Shown piece after piece: positions 1-6,640 of a stretch of 22,331 nt of DNA (position 1 is the stretch's first letter; each line of letters begins with the position of its first letter). The position numbers and the translations under genes were made by a program. A model generated the notes under the pieces. The model saw only the letters and a program-made list of their open reading frames with translations. It did not search any database and was not told the DNA's origin. The stretch lies in assembly GCA_964533865.1 (NCBI GenBank), contig CAZHRC010000025.1:1-22331 (forward strand), given 5' to 3'. Source of the DNA: CAZHRC01 sp964533865 (GTDB taxonomy: Bacteria > Bacillota > Clostridia > Tissierellales > Peptoniphilaceae).

Positions 1-75
1 AAAAATAATAACCAGGTAAGGATCATATGTACACATATTGGTGGAGGATTTGGTGGAAAGGCAACCCTTTTTTGA
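1..75 (+). pseudogene. 3' scrap of a xanthine dehydrogenase-family molybdopterin-binding subunit
   Basis: Frame 1 is open from the window edge and reads NNNQVRIICTHIGGGFGGKA, then TLF and a stop at 73-75. GGGFGGK is the signature loop of the large molybdopterin-binding subunit of xanthine dehydrogenase/aldehyde oxidase-type enzymes, and the preceding VRII-x-THI fits the strand leading into that loop. In intact proteins several hundred residues follow. Here the reading frame enters the insertion sequence at about base 72 and stops at once. Nothing resembling the rest of the gene is found beyond the element. The gene is therefore truncated, probably by insertion plus an adjacent deletion. The 5' part would lie left of the window and cannot be judged. 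Confidence 0.6.
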
Positions 76-93
76 ACAAATTTATTCCGAACA
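72..93. repeat. IS terminal inverted repeat, transposase-distal end
   Basis: This 22-bp end starts TTGAACAAAT and finishes TTCCGAACA. It pairs with the reverse complement of 1280-1301 at about 18 of 22 positions, with the innermost nine bases identical. The exact outer boundary is uncertain by a few bases. Confidence 0.65.
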
Positions 94-117
94 AAAATTT
101 ACCTATAAATATATCAT

Positions 118-930
118 TTATGCTGCCATTTCTAGATTCGCTTCATTTCTAAATTCTATTGGACTCATGTATCCTAAGGATCCATGGATCCTTATATAGT
201 TATACCAGTAAACATATTCAGCAAGCTGTAATTCTAACTCCTCTAGAGTTTCAAATTTGTTCTGATAAATAAACTCCATCTTTAAAATTTTATTTGTAGC
301 TTCACTTACCGCGTTATCATAAGGATTTCCTTTTCTACTTAAAGAACGTTTTATTTTAAAGGCTTCTAAAATTTCATCTATCTTTATATTGTCATACTCT
401 TTACCTCGATCTGAATGAAAGAGCTTGATTTCCTTCAATGAATATCTACATCTTAATAGAGCTTTTTCTATTAAATTGGCATCTTTATTCGGCCCAGCTG
501 AATATCCTATTATTTCTCTATTAGATAAATCTATTATAGTACATACATAGTTCCACTTACTCGCTACCCTTACATACGTTAAATCACTTACTACAACCTC
601 TAACTTGTCTCTATTATCAAAGTCTCTATCAACTATATTAGAAACATTTGATTCATTACAACTATTACTTTGAACCTTATACTTAGCTACTGTATAATTA
701 GATACTAGGCCATTTTCCTTCATAATTCTAGATACCCTTCTTCTAGAAACTTGATAACCAAGCCTATCTAATTCAATCTTAATCTTTCTCGTCCCATAAT
801 TATTTCTACTTCTTCTGAAGATTTCCTTTATATGATTTGTTAAGATCGATTCTTCATTAGAACTGTCAGTATCTTTTTTATTTAGATGATAATATATCAA
901 GCTCCTTGAGACCTTTAAAAGTTCACACAT
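118..930 (-). CDS. IS3-family transposase OrfB (DDE catalytic domain)
   Basis: The 270-residue integrase-fold protein has an HTH_21-type N-terminal region and an rve catalytic core. The DDE triad is visible: D116 in VVSDLTYV, D174 in FHSDRGKEY and E210 in VSEATNKILK, with exactly 35 residues between the last two. SDRGKEY and GNPYDNA are typical IS3 motifs. The frame stays open upstream of the ATG to about 979 and reads KVDLIISNREKYSISAM there. That is the normal beginning of OrfB in this family, so the active enzyme is probably an OrfAB fusion made by -1 frameshifting and not a protein started at 930. No damage is seen. Confidence 0.9.
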   Translation of the reverse strand: MCELLKVSRSLIYYHLNKKDTDSSNEESILTNHIKEIFRRSRNNYGTRKIKIELDRLGYQVSRRRVSRIMKENGLVSNYTVAKYKVQSNSCNESNVSNIVDRDFDNRDKLEVVVSDLTYVRVASKWNYVCTIIDLSNREIIGYSAGPNKDANLIEKALLRCRYSLKEIKLFHSDRGKEYDNIKIDEILEAFKIKRSLSRKGNPYDNAVSEATNKILKMEFIYQNKFETLEELELQLAEYVYWYNYIRIHGSLGYMSPIEFRNEANLEMAA

Positions 931-931
931 T

Positions 932-963
<32 letters not shown>

Positions 964-971
964 GATAAGGT

Positions 972-1250
972 CTACTTTTTGCCTAGTAGTAGTGCAGCTT
1001 GCTTTAAAATATCATTCTCCATTTCAAGTTGCTTTACTTTTTTTCTGAGTTCAATTAATTCTTTTTCCTCTTCCGTTCTATTATCTTCAACGCTAAATGA
1101 CTTAGTATTATTGTATCTTAATACCCACTGTCTCATCGTAGATGCCGCTATTCCATATTCCTCACTTAGGCTCCTATATGTATGATTACCCTGGTTATAG
1201 ATATTAACTATTTGCTTTTTAAAATTCTCATCGTAATGTTTTTTAGACAT
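972..1250 (-). CDS. IS3-family transposase OrfA (helix-turn-helix protein)
   Basis: The 92-residue protein has an N-terminal helix-turn-helix (about residues 10-50, with YRSLSEEYGIAASTMRQWV) that recognises the IS ends. A short leucine-zipper-like helix follows (ELRKKVKQLEMENDILKQA). A strong ribosome site GGGAGGAG lies just upstream of the ATG, and a TATAAT (minus strand, 1271-1276) sits further up as a possible -10 with no clear -35. The reading frame ends LLLGKK-stop immediately after the slippery AAAAAG, as expected of an IS3 OrfA. Alone it usually acts as a regulator; fused to OrfB it is the transposase. Confidence 0.88.
   Translation of the reverse strand: MSKKHYDENFKKQIVNIYNQGNHTYRSLSEEYGIAASTMRQWVLRYNNTKSFSVEDNRTEEEKELIELRKKVKQLEMENDILKQAALLLGKK
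975..981 (-). other. Programmed -1 frameshift site between orfA and orfB
   Basis: On the minus strand orfA ends GGC AAA AAG TAG. Slipping back one base on AAA-AAG avoids the stop and continues into orfB as K-V-D-L-I-I-S. The family consensus is A-AAA-AAG. Here the first A is C, so re-pairing relies on the A-rich codons and efficiency may be lower. Confidence 0.65.
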
Positions 1251-1279
1251 ATTTTTCTCCTCCCATAATTATTATATCA

Positions 1280-1301
1280 TGTTCGGAAAAATTTTGTCCT
1301 A
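1280..1301. repeat. IS terminal inverted repeat, transposase-proximal end
   Basis: The reverse complement starts TAGGACAAAA and ends TTCCGAACA, matching the other end at 72-93. The orfA promoter region begins immediately inside it. Confidence 0.65.
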
Positions 1302-1335
1302 TTTAGTGTAACCTATCCAGTGTGAGCGGGTTTCA

Positions 1336-1944
1336 TTATATTGCCGATGCGTAAAGCTCAGCGACTTTTTCCCAATTGATGACATGCCGTAGAGCTTTCA
1401 GGTAGTCTGGGCGTTTGTTTTGATAGTTGAGGTAGTAGGCGTGTTCCCAGACGTCGGCGCCGAGGATTGGAGTTTTGCCGTCAGTGAGTGGACAGTCTTG
1501 GTTGGCGGTTTTCGTGATTTCAAGTGAGCCGTCACCTGTTACGACAAGCCATGCCCACCCAGATCCAAATTGGGTCGTACCCGCCGTTTCAAATTCTTTT
1601 TGGAAGTCTTCAAAGGAGCCAAATGTTTTTTCGATGGCTTGTAGAAGGAGGCCTTCTGGTTTATCGGATCCATTTGGACCGAGAATTTCCCAGAATAAGG
1701 TGTGATTATAGTGGCCGCCGCCATTATTTCGGACTGCTGTACGTATAGATTTGGGCAACTGAGCTAAATCCGATAGAATCTCTTCAATGGAGCGATCAGC
1801 CCACTCGGTGCCTTCTACTGCGCCATTGAGATTGTTAATATAGGCTTGATGGTGTTTGGTGTGATGAATTTCCATGGTTTCTTTATCGATATATGGTTCC
1901 AAGGCATTGTACTCGTAGTTAAGGCTCGGCAGTGTAAAAGTCAT
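1336..1944 (-). CDS. sodA: Superoxide dismutase, Mn type
   Basis: This cytoplasmic enzyme converts superoxide to peroxide and oxygen. At 202 residues it has the normal family length. All four metal ligands are visible: H27, H81 in HYNHTLFW, D164 and H168 in DVWEHAYYL. NQD at 148-150 carries the Gln typical of manganese forms; iron forms place a glutamine elsewhere. The start at 1944 (MTFTLPSLNY) is chosen because GAAAGGAGATATCAC precedes it. The frame stays open 17 codons further up, but those codons read as leader sequence. The gene is monocistronic with an operator-like palindrome upstream. The IS begins 34 bp after the stop with no terminator between, so sodA read-through could enter the transposase. 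Confidence 0.96.
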   Translation of the reverse strand: MTFTLPSLNYEYNALEPYIDKETMEIHHTKHHQAYINNLNGAVEGTEWADRSIEEILSDLAQLPKSIRTAVRNNGGGHYNHTLFWEILGPNGSDKPEGLLLQAIEKTFGSFEDFQKEFETAGTTQFGSGWAWLVVTGDGSLEITKTANQDCPLTDGKTPILGADVWEHAYYLNYQNKRPDYLKALRHVINWEKVAELYASAI

Positions 1945-1987
1945 GTGATATCTCCTTTCAATGTGATATTGTATGATTATATGGTTA

Positions 1988-2004
1988 GAACACATTGCGT
2001 GTTC
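1988..2004. repeat. Small inverted repeat in the sodA leader
   Basis: GAACAC and GTGTTC flank a 5-base loop, giving a 6-bp hairpin about 45 bases before the sodA start. It could be a weak operator or an mRNA hairpin; nothing in the sequence decides. Confidence 0.35.
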
Positions 2005-2040
2005 ACTTGATCTTGTTGGATAGATACCCAGTTCCTTAAA

Positions 2041-2055
2041 TGATAAACGTTATCA
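2041..2055. promoter_or_regulatory. Fur/PerR-like operator between sodA and the VOC gene
   Basis: TGATAAACGTTATCA is a 15-bp interrupted palindrome (TGATAA-N3-TTATCA). It agrees at 12 of 14 defined positions with the 7-1-7 Fur box TGATAATNATTATCA and is similar to the PerR box. It lies in the divergent region about 100 bp before sodA and about 80 bp before the VOC gene, so it could act on either. I did not find a convincing -35/-10 pair around it. Confidence 0.5.
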
Positions 2056-2137
2056 ATTAAAAAAGAGCAAGTTGTTAATAATAAGGGTATGTATAGAGTA
2101 TTGATATGACAATTCTATAACTTGAAAGGATGATACG

Positions 2138-2596
2138 ATGATTACACCTTGTTTATGGTTTGCGGATAACAATTGCGATGAAGCGGTGCGTTACTATGTG
2201 GAGGTTTTTCCAAACTCTGCGATTGACGAAATGGTCTACTATCCAGATGAATCTTTGGATGAGCATTTTGAAGGTATGCACGGGAAGGTATTGACCGCGG
2301 TGTTTCGCTTAAATGGTCAAAAGTTTATGGCTCTCGATGGAGGACCTGTTTTTCGATTGAGCGAGGCGGTGTCTTTTATGATCGAGTGTGCCGATCAAAA
2401 GGAGATCGATTACTATTGGGAAAAGCTTTCACATGTGCCGGAGGCTGAGCAATGTGGTTGGGTGAAGGACCGATTTGGTTTGTCTTGGCAGATTGTGCCT
2501 AAAAACATGGGCGAATTGATGGAGACCGAAAACCAGATCAAAGCGATGATGGGCATGAAAAAAATCGTGATCGACGAGTTGAAACGCGCTCGTTGA
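2138..2596 (+). CDS. VOC-superfamily protein (PhnB / 3-dmu-9_3-mt type)
   Basis: The 152-residue cytoplasmic protein starts MITPCLWFADNNCDEAVRYY, the standard opening of the PhnB-like branch of the vicinal-oxygen-chelate fold. It closes with CGWVKDRFGLSWQIVP, also typical of that branch. Pfam calls this family 3-demethylubiquinone methyltransferase, but most members have no established reaction, so the substrate is unknown. GAAAGGATGATACG is the ribosome site. The response regulator starts 23 bp after its stop, so the gene is probably the first in a VOC-regulator-kinase transcript. The link to the sensor pair may be incidental. It is not a predicted methyltransferase, because the S-adenosylmethionine-binding fold is absent. 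Confidence 0.85.
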   Translation: MITPCLWFADNNCDEAVRYYVEVFPNSAIDEMVYYPDESLDEHFEGMHGKVLTAVFRLNGQKFMALDGGPVFRLSEAVSFMIECADQKEIDYYWEKLSHVPEAEQCGWVKDRFGLSWQIVPKNMGELMETENQIKAMMGMKKIVIDELKRAR

Positions 2597-2619
2597 GATT
2601 GTAGAGGGAGTATTGGTGA

Positions 2620-3315
2620 ATGAACGAAAAAATTCTTATTGTGGACGATGAAAAAGCGATCGCGGATTTAGTGGAGGTTTACCTCCTCAACGACGGATTC
2701 CAAGTGTATAAATTCTACAATGCCTCTGAAGCGTTGGCGTGTGTCAAGCGCGAGGATTTGAGTCTAGCGATTTTAGATGTGATGATGCCAGACATGGATG
2801 GGTTTACCCTATGCCAAAAGATACGCGAAGACAGATTGTTTCCGATTATTATGCTAACTGCAAAGGTTGAAGATATGGACAAGATTACAGGCTTGACCCT
2901 GGGAGCGGACGACTATATTACGAAACCCTTTAACCCTTTGGAGTTAGTCGCGCGGGTCAAAACTCAGTTGCGCAGATATACACGCTACAACATGGTGGAA
3001 ACCGCGGCTGCGGACGCAGGTGAGATCGATATACGCGGCTTGACGATCTCTAAAAATAGTCACAAGTGTGTTTTAAACGGAGAAGAACTCTCATTAACAC
3101 CCATCGAATTCAATATTCTGTGGTATTTGTGTGAACGCAAAGGGGTAGTGGTCTCTGCCGAAGATTTATTTGAAGCGATTTGGGGTGAGAAGTATCTTGA
3201 CAACAACAATACGGTAATGACACATATCGCAAGACTACGTGAAAAAATGGGCGAGCCTGCGCGAAAGCCTAAGTACGTGAAAACCGTTTGGGGGGTGGGA
3301 TACACTGTTGAGTAG
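2620..3315 (+). CDS. OmpR/PhoB-family response regulator, VanR-like
   Basis: The 231-residue protein has a receiver domain (about 1-120) with the acidic pocket D9-D10, phospho-acceptor D53 in LDVMMPDMDG, T80 and K102 (TKPF). A C-terminal winged helix follows (about 135-231, ending KYVKTVWGVGYTVE). AGAGGGAG lies 9 bases before the ATG. Its stop overlaps the start of the kinase by 8 bp, so the two are translationally coupled and are surely partners. The VanR assignment is by the strongly VanS-like kinase and by VanR-like boxes downstream; other OmpR-type regulators cannot be excluded from this protein alone. Confidence 0.93.
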   Translation: MNEKILIVDDEKAIADLVEVYLLNDGFQVYKFYNASEALACVKREDLSLAILDVMMPDMDGFTLCQKIREDRLFPIIMLTAKVEDMDKITGLTLGADDYITKPFNPLELVARVKTQLRRYTRYNMVETAAADAGEIDIRGLTISKNSHKCVLNGEELSLTPIEFNILWYLCERKGVVVSAEDLFEAIWGEKYLDNNNTVMTHIARLREKMGEPARKPKYVKTVWGVGYTVE

Positions 3316-4483
3316 ACAAAAAAAGCCTAGAAAAAGTAAACCGGCCAAGAGAAAAGCGGTAGAAATGCCCATAGACGCTCCATTTAGAAAAGTCAGCCGA
3401 CACAATCAATTTTCTCGCCAGATTATTATGGGTTATTTTTCATCCATTGGTTTTACCCTGCTTGCTCTGATCGCGGGAGTCGTGATCGCTCGAATATTTG
3501 CGACCATGGTCATCTGGCAAGGCACGGATCCCCTGTACCGGGATTTAAAAGCCATCGAGGACAGGATTTTTCTCATCGGTGGAATCGTCGGTATCGTCGT
3601 CTGTTTGCGGGTGGGTTATAAGAAAATTTCGAATTTGACGGGATTTTTAGAAGAGCTCATCCACGCTTCTGAACAGCTTGCCACAGCTTCTGATGAACCG
3701 ATACGCTTATCGGAAGAATTGATCGATGTTCAATCGGAGATGAATATTGTGAGAGAACGGGCCATAAGAAGCGCGTACCTCGCTAAAGAAGCGGAACAGC
3801 GGAAAAATGACTTGATCGTCTACCTCGCTCACGACTTGAAGACGCCGTTGACCAGTGTCATTGGCTATTTGACGTTGTTGCGCGATGAGCCGGAAATTTC
3901 AACGGCTCTGCGTTCTCGATACACAGGTATCGCTTTGGATAAGGCAGAGCGGTTGGAAGATTTGATCAACGAATTTTTCGACATCACCCGCTTTAACCTC
4001 ACGACCTTGACTTTGGAACTGGAACCGATCAACCTCGGGCGGATGGTCGAACAAATCGCTAATGAGTTCAATCCAATCTTAGCGGAGAAGGATTTGCGAT
4101 GGGAGGCATCAATAGAGCCGTCTGTGGAGTTGCTTTGCGACCCGGACAAGCTTGAACGAGCTTTTGACAATCTGATCCGAAATGCGATTAACTATAGCTA
4201 CGTGGCATCGCCTATTCAACTATCGTTGAGAACAGTAGGGGATCGTGTGGAAATCCACATCCAAAATAGGGGAAAAACCATTGCGCCAGACAAGTTGGAT
4301 CGGTTGTTTGATCAGTTTTTCAGATTAGACTCGTCTCGATCATCCTCGACTGGCGGTGCGGGGTTAGGGCTTGCAATATCAAAGGAAATCGTCGAATTAC
4401 ATGGTGGAATCATACGAGCCGATAGCGCGAACGAGATGATTCGATTTACTGTCGTACTGCCTTTGAACCCCACCGTATCGTAA
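3308..4483 (+). CDS. Membrane sensor histidine kinase, VanS-like
   Basis: The 391-residue kinase has a basic N-terminal tail, membrane spans near 43-65 and 87-103 and an outer loop of only about 20 residues. A dimerisation/phosphoacceptor region carries H175 in YLAHDLKTPLTSVIGYL. The ATPase domain has NLIRNAINYS (N box) and GGAGLGLAIS (G box). The H-box sequence and the following EFFDITRFNL are very close to enterococcal VanS, which senses glycopeptides or their cell-wall effects. Start is TTG at 3308, preceded by a G-rich ribosome site inside the regulator gene. The short outer loop suggests sensing in or at the membrane. Whether the ligand is a glycopeptide is inference. Confidence 0.93.
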   Translation: MSRQKKPRKSKPAKRKAVEMPIDAPFRKVSRHNQFSRQIIMGYFSSIGFTLLALIAGVVIARIFATMVIWQGTDPLYRDLKAIEDRIFLIGGIVGIVVCLRVGYKKISNLTGFLEELIHASEQLATASDEPIRLSEELIDVQSEMNIVRERAIRSAYLAKEAEQRKNDLIVYLAHDLKTPLTSVIGYLTLLRDEPEISTALRSRYTGIALDKAERLEDLINEFFDITRFNLTTLTLELEPINLGRMVEQIANEFNPILAEKDLRWEASIEPSVELLCDPDKLERAFDNLIRNAINYSYVASPIQLSLRTVGDRVEIHIQNRGKTIAPDKLDRLFDQFFRLDSSRSSSTGGAGLGLAISKEIVELHGGIIRADSANEMIRFTVVLPLNPTVS

Positions 4484-4506
4484 GGAAAATGTCAGGTTGT
4501 CGTAAG
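4478..4506 (+). promoter_or_regulatory. Two tandem VanR-like boxes before the C39 peptidase gene
   Basis: TCGTAAG occurs at 4478-4484 and 4500-4506. The copies are in the same orientation and 22 bp apart, about two helical turns. They continue as GAAAA and AATAA respectively. This resembles the TCGTAnGAAA-type operator I recall for VanR, which also binds as tandem sites. The first box overlaps the kinase stop codon. A further CCGTAAG at 4576 is closer to the gene. Together they suggest that the phosphorylated regulator activates the peptidase. The exact promoter is not clear to me. Confidence 0.55.
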
Positions 4507-4615
4507 AATAAATTATGAATGTTGTGAGTAGAAAGCGTACCCCACATAGACTTTCTTTGATATCATTGAGATAGACCGTAAGATGGTGCAAGTTGAGATG
4601 GAAAGAGAGGAACCT

Positions 4616-5455
4616 ATGAAGAATCGAAAATCGAAACGTTCCATGAGGGTATTGCTACTGATAATCGCAATGGCTATGATTTACTTCCTATTTGTAAAAA
4701 AGTCCTCATCACCACAGGCTTTTGTCGATGATCTTCCATTGGCGGGGTCAATGGAGACATCGGTGACGAAAAGGGACGCAATTATTGAAAAACTATACGA
4801 ATACTCTGCGAAAAATGAAAAAGCGAAGATGATCCTAGACCATTACGATGCATTTCCGAAAGGATTGCAGATTTTAGCGGGAAACAATCCCGATGCTTTG
4901 GCATTTGTGGCAGGATACTTAGATCATCCTGGCAATGATCCCACACCGGGGGAGTCCCATCCCTTCAAGCGCCCTTTTCCCCACTATCTTCAATGGGACA
5001 AAAGGTGGGGGTACAACCCCCTCGGCGACGATATGATCGCCACAGGAGGGTGTGGTCCCACATCTCTTGCAATGATCCTATCAGGGCTTGCCACCGATCC
5101 GGGTATCACCCCTGCGACCATCGCCGTGGAGGCTATGGACGCCGGGCTCTACGGTGAGTATGGGTTGAGTTGGCTGTTTATCAGAGAAGTCGGCGACAAG
5201 TACGGATTTCGCGTGGAGGAGATCCCCTTTGAAGACCGTGTGTTGAAAAAGCACTTGCGAGAAGGGCGCCCAATCCTTGCCAGCATGAGCGAAGGAGATT
5301 TTACTACCACGGGTCACTTTCTCGTCTTTGTCGGGTTGACGCCAGACGGGAACTATATTATTAATGACGCAAACAGTGTGGAGACATCAAAACTCAGTTG
5401 GCCACACGACAGATTGACACCTCAAGTTAAAAAATCCTGGGTGTTTTATCGTTGA
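4616..5455 (+). CDS. Membrane-anchored C39-like cysteine peptidase (Peptidase_C39_2 type)
   Basis: The 279-residue protein has a basic N-terminus, one membrane span (about 10-27, RVLLLIIAMAMIYFLF) and an outer domain of papain-like fold. Likely catalytic residues are C146 in ATGGCGPTSLAM, H234 in TTGHFLVFVG and D251 in IINDANS; QWDKRWGYNPLG before the cysteine is typical of the family. The cell-surface substrate is unknown; peptidoglycan-linked or secreted peptides are possible. The start at 4616 is chosen for AGAGAGG five bases upstream; an in-frame ATG at 4583 has no ribosome site. A 132-bp gap carrying VanR-like boxes separates it from the kinase gene, and a terminator follows directly, so it is probably a one-gene target of the sensor pair. 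Confidence 0.85.
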   Translation: MKNRKSKRSMRVLLLIIAMAMIYFLFVKKSSSPQAFVDDLPLAGSMETSVTKRDAIIEKLYEYSAKNEKAKMILDHYDAFPKGLQILAGNNPDALAFVAGYLDHPGNDPTPGESHPFKRPFPHYLQWDKRWGYNPLGDDMIATGGCGPTSLAMILSGLATDPGITPATIAVEAMDAGLYGEYGLSWLFIREVGDKYGFRVEEIPFEDRVLKKHLREGRPILASMSEGDFTTTGHFLVFVGLTPDGNYIINDANSVETSKLSWPHDRLTPQVKKSWVFYR

Positions 5456-5490
5456 AAAAGCTCGAATCGAATGACTGGTTCGAGCTTTTT
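5455..5490 (+). terminator. Rho-independent terminator after the C39 peptidase gene
   Basis: A perfect 12-bp stem (AAAAAGCTCGAA with TTCGAGCTTTTT) encloses a 12-base loop. It starts at the stop codon, and the T run is part of the stem. Confidence 0.85.
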
Positions 5491-5683
5491 CAATTATGCG
5501 TAGGAAAGGGATAGGTTATCCTACTATGTGAAACCCGTCGAGGAAAGACAGGAGAATAGTGATATCAAATACCAATTAAATTCATTTTAAATGAGCTAAT
5601 AAGGGTATATATGTGCTAAGTAAAACCCGTGTAAAACCTGAGTCAACCGATCATAAAGCACAACGCATCAAGAGGTGATGATC
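5491..5683. other. Intergenic stretch before the SIMPL remnant
   Basis: This AT-rich stretch has no gene. It holds GTAGGA/TCCTAC (5500-5505 with 5519-5524), which can fold as a nested hairpin, and the palindrome TCATTTTAAATGA at 5582-5594. AAACCCGT occurs twice. A possible promoter is listed separately. Confidence 0.5.
5585..5608 (+). promoter_or_regulatory. Possible sigma-B-type promoter of the decayed SIMPL gene
   Basis: TTTTAA, 12 bases, then GGGTAT matches the general-stress sigma-B pattern (GTTTAA, 12-15, GGGTAT) at 11 of 12 positions. It lies about 75 bases before the ATG at 5684. Whether the host has such a sigma factor is unknown. Confidence 0.3.
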
Positions 5684-5882
5684 ATGACTGAAATGAACGA
5701 GAAGAGCAACAAGAACCTACGATTGAGCATCTTTGCTCACGTCTTATTACTGGGCATTGGATGGGGTACTAGCTAGGAATCAAAAAGAATCGATTGCGAT
5801 AAACAATGGTATTGGCGCTCCCATTAGCCCAGGGGAAATGCGTATCGTGGCTACGGTCACTTTAGTCTATCCTTCGAAATAA
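5684..5882 (+). pseudogene. SIMPL-domain (DUF541/YggE-like) gene reduced to its two ends
   Basis: A good ribosome site (AGAGGTGATG, 5671-5680) precedes an ATG that opens MTEMNEKSNKNLRLSIFAHV, then LLLGIGWGTS and a stop at 5774-5776. This looks like the basic tail and membrane anchor of a secreted protein. About 20 bases before that stop, another frame takes over and reads INNGIGAPISPGEMRIVATV, then TLVYPSK and a stop at 5880-5882. The pattern PISPGE-x4-A-TV-x-VY is how SIMPL proteins end. The middle, about 170-190 residues, is missing. I infer an internal deletion with a frame change; an intact 30-residue peptide gene at 5684 is the alternative. Weak hairpins at 5885-5929 may be its old terminator. 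Confidence 0.6.
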
Positions 5883-5965
5883 GTGCAAAAGGTTCGCTTT
5901 CTTCACTGAAAACGGATCTTTCTTTTTGCTCAAGGCCCTAAAAATATAGTTCCAAGGAGGGTGTA

Positions 5966-6628
5966 TTGAAATATAGAAGTGTCTTTGATATTATTGGCCC
6001 CATCATGGTGGGCCCTTCCAGTTCTCATACGGCAGGCGCAGTAGCCATCGGGCGCATCGCAAGAAAATTATTTGGGCGAGAATCTAGCGCGATGGAGATC
6101 CGATTTTACGGTTCTTTTGCCCAGACTTACAAAGGTCATGCCACCGACGTGGCAGTGGTGGGGGGATTGTTGGACTACAAAACCGACGATCCCAGAATAC
6201 CCAACGCCATCGATATCGCTAAAGAACGGGGGATAGAGGTGACCTTCTTCAAAGAAGAGGCCATACCCGACCATCCCAACACCGTGCGCATAGGCTTGTC
6301 CGACGAGGACGGGGCGATGGAGCTGGTAGGGGTATCGATAGGTGGAGGGGCTGTGCAAATCATCGAGATGGATGGCTTTAACCTCAGATTGTCCGGAGAG
6401 CATCCAGCGATCCTCGTACACCATCGGGATGAGTACGGGGCGGTTGCGTCAGTTACCCGTATTTTAATGGAATATCGTATCAATATTAGCCGCATGGAGG
6501 TTTCGCGAATCGAAAAAGGGGATATGGCTCTTATGACCATCGAAACCGACCAGAAAATTCCAAAAGAAGTGGTCGATTTGATCCGCCGAGAAAAGAGTAT
6601 GGTCAAAGTGGTGGTGCTCAACAAGTAA
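5966..6628 (+). CDS. sdaAB: L-serine ammonia-lyase, iron-sulfur type, beta subunit
   Basis: The 220-residue subunit opens with YRSVFDIIGPIMVGPSSSHT, the family signature; PSSSHT is thought to help bind serine. An ACT domain closes it (about 148-220, AILVHHRDEYGAVASVTRIL). With the alpha subunit it deaminates L-serine to pyruvate and ammonia, feeding fermentation. The start is TTG, placed by AAGGAGG five bases upstream; no other start fits. The alpha-subunit gene begins 12 bp after the stop. The ACT domain may sense an amino acid. The gene lies downstream of the SIMPL remnant, and no clear promoter was found in the 80 bp between them. Confidence 0.95.
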   Translation: MKYRSVFDIIGPIMVGPSSSHTAGAVAIGRIARKLFGRESSAMEIRFYGSFAQTYKGHATDVAVVGGLLDYKTDDPRIPNAIDIAKERGIEVTFFKEEAIPDHPNTVRIGLSDEDGAMELVGVSIGGGAVQIIEMDGFNLRLSGEHPAILVHHRDEYGAVASVTRILMEYRINISRMEVSRIEKGDMALMTIETDQKIPKEVVDLIRREKSMVKVVVLNK

Positions 6629-6640
6629 GGGAGGGAAAAG

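Noticed and set aside
2101..2120. TTGATA...TATAAC as promoter of the VOC gene
   Set aside because: The elements are only nine bases apart, far from the 16-18 needed.
2620..5455. Vancomycin-resistance cluster
   Set aside because: Only a VanRS-like pair is present. No vanH, vanA/B ligase, vanX or vanY homologue is in the window, so a resistance claim is not supported.
6068..6624. Long minus-strand open frames across sdaAB
   Set aside because: They overlap a confidently identified gene, match no family I recognise and have no ribosome sites.
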